The notes below the pieces were generated by a model that was not told the DNA's origin, made no database searches, and worked only from the letters and a program-made list of their open reading frames with translations. From positions 1 through 11,813 of the forward strand of contig CAMLIF010000119.1 in the NCBI GenBank assembly GCA_946479985.1: DNA of 11,813 nucleotides. The letters run 5' to 3'. This stretch comes from an uncultured Flavobacteriales bacterium (GTDB taxonomy: Bacteria > Bacteroidota > Bacteroidia > Flavobacteriales > Crocinitomicaceae). Below are positions 7,703-11,813 of the stretch, piece by piece. Numbering within the stretch: the stretch's first letter is position 1; every line of letters begins with the position of its first letter. The position numbers were made by a program, and so were the translations under genes.

Positions 7703-10700
7703 TTATTGGAACAAATCAGGAGTGTCAATGTTTTCTACGGAAATAATGATTTCCTTCGTTTTTCTTTCCGTAGCTGTATCTATTAGTTCCAGGTAGTCTT
7801 CACCCAATCGATTTTTCAGCCACTCAATTTCTTTGAGAAAACCTTCAATGGATTTTTGATTGTTTTCCAGTGATTTGCCTCCTATTCTTCGGATACTTGC
7901 GGTAGAAAGTGTATGGTAGTGTTTCAAATCCCTAATGAGTATTTGTATAAAGTCACGTTGGGGAAATGAAGCTCCAAGTATACTTAATGAATTCCTGAGA
8001 TTATCATACGCCCTGGATTCCAGGCTTACATCTTTCAACCCCATACTGTATTTAGGTTTATGGAGTTTTAATTCTTCGTAAAGCGACCAAAAAGAAGAAG
8101 AAAGCTTCATTGCCGGTTCATCGAATTCGCAAGCAACCCATTTCAACAATTCTTCAAAATCTATTTCCCTGATGCTTGATGAGCTTTGTTTATCGGCCAC
8201 CTGGGCGAATAAATTTGATCCTTTTCTGCGCAGTAAACTCAAGGTATATTCCGGATGCTTTTTGGCTGCTTTTATTCTCGGGGGAAGGTGTTGGATATTC
8301 CGGATAACATCCGGATATTTTAGTTCCAGCGACGCATACAGGTTACGTATTCGAGTGATAGTATTGATCTCTCCGTCCTCTTCAGGATTCTGATTCATCC
8401 TTAATCGCAATGATGACGCAGTTGGCTCTTCGTCTGCGTCAAAAATACGGGCATCTTCACCCAGTGCATTGTGAATCATAAACATTTTGTGTTGTGCAAT
8501 TTCTCTCGAACGCACAAAATCAGATCCTTTAATCGAAGGGAAGAAGTTGAAAATGAACAGCTCATCAAAAACCTTTGCCCCGATTCGGTTAATTCGCCCT
8601 ACCCGCTGAATAACCCGGGTTGGGTTCCATGGAATGTCGTAATTGATAATTATACCTGCCCTGTTGAGGTTGAATCCTTCGGAAAGCTTATCTGAAGTTA
8701 ATAAGATCTTAAAATGATTGGTTTTACTACCGTTGTACTGGGCATTAAAATCACTGTAGAGAAGTTTTTCCAAGTCATTTGAAACCTTTCCGTCGCATAC
8801 CAGCACATTGTTTCCAAACTCTTTTCTGAATTGTTTCTCCAAGTGTTTGATAGTGTCTACGTATTCGGAGAACAAAATGATTTTTCGTTCCGGATCTTCA
8901 AGAAGCTGTTGTTTTATTCGACTGATTATCTCAGATTGTTTGGGATCATTTTCCACCAATTTCAATTCTTTCATACGTTTCAGAATAGTTCTGAACACTT
9001 CAATATCTGAGGCAATGTGTTCCAGGAAGTCGTTTTTTCGCTCAAAGGTCTCTATGTCATAGACCTCATTGTTTTTCGGTGTTTTCCGGTTAAGCGTTCC
9101 GGTTGCGTAATCCTCTAAATGAGAATCGATGTATTCCGGATCAAAATCCTTGATTTTGTCAATGAGTGACCGGTCTAGAATGAACTTCCCGGTTTTTTGA
9201 ATAAACTCATGAACCATCAGATGTACTTCCAGGAAACGCTCGATGGATTTCTCAAATGAGCCGAAAGAAGATTCGAAACGCTTCACCAGTAATCGGCGCA
9301 TGAATTCATACAAGTTGCGCTGTTGGTTGAATTGCCGGTTTGCCTGCTGATCCCGTTTGGAGGACACAACTTGTTTTTCATAACTGTAAGGTTGATAAAT
9401 TGCACCGGTGAAACGTCCGTTTTCAGCAAAATAGTATTGAATGATCTCATCATAAAATTTGTCCTGTTCCTCACTCAGATAATAAAACAGCTCTTGCGGC
9501 GGTGCTACTGTTGCTAGAGCGCCTATTTCTTTCGAGTACACAAAGTCCTCTTTCAGGTCCAGGCGATTTCGCCGAATGACAACCGGAGCAATGGTCCGCT
9601 TGATCTCATCAGACAATTTTTTAGTGTGCTCTTTTATTTTATTCGGATCAACTGGTAATTCTTCCTGAAGGATTCCTGTGTAATAATTTTCCGCTTTCCG
9701 CTTTTTTTCGTTGTCTGCCGAGTTCCAGTTTTTACTCAGGTGCGACAATTGTTTATAGCGGTAGTTGAAACTCATAAATCTGGCTTTGATATTGTCTTCT
9801 AATGAGATGGAGGATTTTCCGGGAACGACAAACAACCTGATGAGTGCATAGATGTCCATCGGAGAATTGTTGAAGGGAGTAGCCGAAAGCAGAATGACTT
9901 TTTTACCCCGGCAAATCATGGATAATGCCTCGTAATCAGCTGTGTCCTGGTTGCGAAAATAATGCGCTTCGTCTACAATCACTACTTCGAAATCGCGCCC
10001 CTCAATATTCTCTGCAATACGATCAACAATTCCGCGGCTGTAAACGTGCCAGTTGTGCAGCCCGAATTTTTCCAGGTATTCCCACCAGCCACTGTCTTTG
10101 CCAACCGGATCACCCATCAAACCCGGTGGACAAACAATGATTCCCCGTTGATTCAACTGCCGGGCAATCATAGAAGCAATGACCGTTTTTCCTAATCCCA
10201 CTACATCTGCGATAATACAACCATTGTGTTCTTTTATCATCTGCAGGGCCTGCCCAACTGCATCCGACTGGTAACTCAGCTTCCGCAAACCCACTTTCTG
10301 TAACAATCCGTCCATGTCAATATCGTTGGAAGGGTTTTGGAGATCCAAATATGTTTTCAGGATCAGGCAGTAAGCTTCAAAAGGTGTAACGGTTGCGGTT
10401 TGGGTTTTGTGTTGAATAAATTGAACGAGAGTAGTTCTGTTCTGATGCGCTTCCGTAATCGGAATGGCACGTTCCCAGAGTTCATCGAAATACGCCGAGG
10501 CCTGAGGATAGCCATAATCCCTGATTTCCACATTAAACTCTTCCTGACCCTGCAATCCCGGATTAGTAAGATTGCTGCTTCCGGTGATCAACTGCCCGGC
10601 GTAATTCTGGTATTCCGCCTGCTCTTCATTCAGTTGAAAAAGATACAATTTGGCGTGATTCGGATTTTCGGTTTTACGAATGATCAACCGTTCTTCCAGG

Positions 10701-11059
10701 ATCATTTCCACGAAAAACCGCACCTGGTCGTGTGCTTCCTCGGTATCCATGTTTTCATTGTTCAATGCAAAACCCAAAGAGGTCAGGTATTTTTGAAATT
10801 CTTCATCCCTGGAAGCCGGAATGTCAGACTGCTCAGTATATTCAATGATGTTTCCGAGGTGTTTGCAAACCTGTAAACCGACAAGTACTTTCAGTCGCTG
10901 TTCCGGATTTTTTCGCAGGCCATCATAAATGTTAGAGAGGCCATGAAAGTAAAAATAGCCCACCAGGAATTTCAGCTCATCACTTATCGAAATGAGTGTG
11001 TTTAAACGCTGTTTAAGGTTTTTTTGGTCCTTGTTGTTGGTGATGAAATTGTTTGCCAT
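7703..11059 (-). CDS. Phospholipase-D-like nuclease domain fused to SNF2/RapA-type helicase
   Basis: This 1118-aa protein combines a possible nuclease with an ATP-driven DNA translocase. The N-terminal region (about 1-200) carries a PLD half-site: H135-A-K137 and G160-S-S-N163, then EEFNVEI (173-179). The Asp of the full HxK(x4)D signature is absent (Q142), as in many PLDc_2 nucleases. The motor has Walker A VVGLGKT (286-292), motif II DEAH (363-366), motif III SATP (392-395), motif IV ILFSEYVD (728-735), motif V SEGFNLN (793-799) and motif VI QRVGRINRIG (818-827). The phrase DIPWNPTRV (808-816) places it in the RapA/HepA-like SNF2 branch. Residues about 880-1118 are an unassigned charged region. 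The gene starts 26 bases after the recombinase gene on the same strand and ends at an intrinsic terminator, so the two probably form an operon. A role in genome defence or in maintaining a mobile element fits but is unproven. It is not a clear match to any single defence protein I recall. Confidence 0.88.
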   Translation of the reverse strand: MANNFITNNKDQKNLKQRLNTLISISDELKFLVGYFYFHGLSNIYDGLRKNPEQRLKVLVGLQVCKHLGNIIEYTEQSDIPASRDEEFQKYLTSLGFALNNENMDTEEAHDQVRFFVEMILEERLIIRKTENPNHAKLYLFQLNEEQAEYQNYAGQLITGSSNLTNPGLQGQEEFNVEIRDYGYPQASAYFDELWERAIPITEAHQNRTTLVQFIQHKTQTATVTPFEAYCLILKTYLDLQNPSNDIDMDGLLQKVGLRKLSYQSDAVGQALQMIKEHNGCIIADVVGLGKTVIASMIARQLNQRGIIVCPPGLMGDPVGKDSGWWEYLEKFGLHNWHVYSRGIVDRIAENIEGRDFEVVIVDEAHYFRNQDTADYEALSMICRGKKVILLSATPFNNSPMDIYALIRLFVVPGKSSISLEDNIKARFMSFNYRYKQLSHLSKNWNSADNEKKRKAENYYTGILQEELPVDPNKIKEHTKKLSDEIKRTIAPVVIRRNRLDLKEDFVYSKEIGALATVAPPQELFYYLSEEQDKFYDEIIQYYFAENGRFTGAIYQPYSYEKQVVSSKRDQQANRQFNQQRNLYEFMRRLLVKRFESSFGSFEKSIERFLEVHLMVHEFIQKTGKFILDRSLIDKIKDFDPEYIDSHLEDYATGTLNRKTPKNNEVYDIETFERKNDFLEHIASDIEVFRTILKRMKELKLVENDPKQSEIISRIKQQLLEDPERKIILFSEYVDTIKHLEKQFRKEFGNNVLVCDGKVSNDLEKLLYSDFNAQYNGSKTNHFKILLTSDKLSEGFNLNRAGIIINYDIPWNPTRVIQRVGRINRIGAKVFDELFIFNFFPSIKGSDFVRSREIAQHKMFMIHNALGEDARIFDADEEPTASSLRLRMNQNPEEDGEINTITRIRNLYASLELKYPDVIRNIQHLPPRIKAAKKHPEYTLSLLRRKGSNLFAQVADKQSSSSIREIDFEELLKWVACEFDEPAMKLSSSFWSLYEELKLHKPKYSMGLKDVSLESRAYDNLRNSLSILGASFPQRDFIQILIRDLKHYHTLSTASIRRIGGKSLENNQKSIEGFLKEIEWLKNRLGEDYLELIDTATERKTKEIIISVENIDTPDLFQ

Positions 11060-11072
11060 AATGAAATTGTTT
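11043..11072 (-). repeat. 12-bp direct repeat spanning the PLD-helicase start codon
   Basis: AAACAATTTCAT occurs twice on the - strand, at 11072-11061 (just before the start codon) and at 11054-11043 (codons 2 to 6), with a period of 18 bases. The six bases between copies include the ATG. It could be a local tandem duplication or a binding or translational control element. Confidence 0.7.
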
Positions 11073-11085
11073 TAGTTGTTAAATT

Positions 11086-11694
11086 TTAGGAAGTACTTTC
11101 TTCCAGCTGAGTTTTCACGAAGCTGCTTACGGTAAGCCGGTGCACGCCGAGTAAGCGGCCAATTGCACTGTAAGAGACTTTTTTGTCGAGCAATTCGAGG
11201 ATTTTCTTTTCCTGCCCGGTGAGTTTGGTTCGGGAAGATTTACTGCCTTTTGGCCTCCCGAGAATGACTCCTTCTGCACGTTTGCGTGCCAAGGCTTCTT
11301 TTGTGCGTTGTGAAATGAGGTTCCGTTCTATTTCTGCAGACAATCCGAAAGCAAACGCCAGCACTTTGGAATTGATATCGCTTCCCAGGCGGTAATTGTC
11401 TTTGATTGTCCAAACCTGAATATCGCGGTTCATGCATTCGTTCAGTACTCCCATAATCATAAGTAAGTTTCTTCCGAGCCGAGAGAGCTCCGAACAGATC
11501 AGCACATCTCCCGGTTTCATTTTTTTAAGCAGTTTTCCTAACTGTCGTTCGCGCACGCTTATTGAGCCCGAAATCGTTTCCTCGAACCACTTATCCACCA
11601 CCATTACTTGTTTCTCACAGAAATGATTGATTTCGAAGCGCTGGTTCTCGACTGTTTGCCTATCGGTGCTTACTCTGATGTATCCGTAGATCAT
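11086..11694 (-). CDS. Serine site-specific recombinase, Mpi-type DNA invertase family
   Basis: This is a small serine recombinase of the resolvase/invertase group, which cuts and rejoins DNA at short sites through a 5'-phosphoserine link. The catalytic domain shows YGYIRVSTDRQT (3-14) with R7 and the nucleophile S9, SELSRLGRN (68-76) with the conserved R72 and R75, and FGLSAEIERNLISQRTKEAL (116-135) leading into the long E-helix. GRPKGSK (146-152) is the minor-groove hinge, and a Hin-type helix-turn-helix follows at about 164-195. Length (202 aa) and sequence closely resemble my memory of Mpi, the Bacteroides fragilis invertase that flips capsule promoters. The stop is followed after 26 bases by the PLD-helicase gene on the same strand, so co-transcription is likely. 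No inverted target repeats are recognisable nearby, so its substrate may lie elsewhere. Resolvase or element-excision activity is an alternative. Confidence 0.93.
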   Translation of the reverse strand: MIYGYIRVSTDRQTVENQRFEINHFCEKQVMVVDKWFEETISGSISVRERQLGKLLKKMKPGDVLICSELSRLGRNLLMIMGVLNECMNRDIQVWTIKDNYRLGSDINSKVLAFAFGLSAEIERNLISQRTKEALARKRAEGVILGRPKGSKSSRTKLTGQEKKILELLDKKVSYSAIGRLLGVHRLTVSSFVKTQLEESTS

Positions 11695-11717
11695 GTTTAA
11701 TTATTTAATATTTCGTT

Positions 11718-11725
11718 CAAAGTAA
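11718..11725 (-). promoter_or_regulatory. Possible -7 promoter box of the recombinase operon
   Basis: On the - strand TTACTTTG lies 24 bases before the recombinase ATG and differs by one base from the Bacteroidota -7 consensus TAnnTTTG. No TTG is found 17-19 bases upstream of it, so support is weak. Confidence 0.25.
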
Positions 11726-11777
11726 CAGTTCCCTTTTCATTGATTTTCTTGTTTGTATAGAATTCGTTTTTAGGGTT

Positions 11778-11792
11778 AATTATTGGATAATT
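11778..11792. other. Small A+T-rich palindrome upstream of the recombinase
   Basis: AATTAT and ATAATT flank TGG in perfect dyad symmetry, about 85 bases before the recombinase start. It could be an operator, but palindromes this short are frequent in A+T-rich DNA. The rest of 11695-11813 shows no gene. Confidence 0.2.
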
Positions 11793-11813
11793 TATACGAC
11801 CGATTTTACGCGG

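Noticed and set aside
10337..10876. Open frame of 179 codons on the + strand
   Set aside because: It is antisense to the well-supported N-terminal part of the PLD-helicase and shows no domain motif, so it is a shadow.
3872..11059. A DISARM or BREX locus
   Set aside because: A PLD domain and SNF2 helicases are present, but no DNA methylase, DrmB-like, PglZ or BrxC-like protein is seen.
11695..11813. Invertible promoter with flanking inverted repeats upstream of the recombinase
   Set aside because: Only a 6-bp A+T palindrome at 11778-11792 was found, and no matching inverted repeat pair lies within the window.
1..11813. CRISPR array, tRNA or rRNA genes, transposase
   Set aside because: No regularly spaced repeats, no cloverleaf-type sequence, no rRNA stretches and no transposase motifs could be found by eye on either strand.

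Overview
The window looks like chromosomal DNA of a Bacteroidota bacterium, most likely of the order Flavobacteriales. This rests on protein family resemblance recalled from memory: a DUF983 protein followed by an AONS/serine-palmitoyltransferase-like enzyme, a Bacteroidota-type small methyltransferase, a QxxHH fatty-acid desaturase, and a serine recombinase close to the Mpi master invertase of Bacteroides. No gene has a clear Shine-Dalgarno sequence, which also fits the phylum. No tRNA, rRNA, CRISPR array or insertion sequence is visible.

Left part (1-3700, all on the + strand). The 3' part of a small membrane protein (DUF983) is followed after 12 bases by a PLP-dependent acyl-CoA/ACP:amino-acid C-acyltransferase-like enzyme. 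Then come an A+T-rich gene for an uncharacterised class I SAM methyltransferase and an integral-membrane fatty acyl desaturase that ends in a strong intrinsic terminator. At least the acyltransferase-like enzyme and the desaturase point to lipid metabolism. The two gaps around 1600 and 2370 hold small hairpins.

Middle (3700-3871). The space between the convergent desaturase and helicase genes holds two further stem-loops of REP-like appearance.

Right part (3872-11694, all on the - strand). Two large SF2 ATPases of the SNF2 group lie one after the other. The left one has two zinc-finger-like SWIM motifs of identical spacing in its N-terminal part and a C-terminal SNF2 motor. The right one has an N-terminal phospholipase-D-type nuclease half-site fused to a RapA/HepA-like SNF2 motor and a long C-terminal region. 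An intrinsic terminator between them shows that they are separate transcription units. The PLD-helicase lies 26 bases downstream of the Mpi-like recombinase gene on the same strand, so these two probably form an operon (recombinase first). This nuclease-helicase plus site-specific recombinase pair is the most interesting part: it could be a small genome-defence or mobile/phase-variable module. That is inference, because no other defence gene, invertible repeat or element end is visible here.
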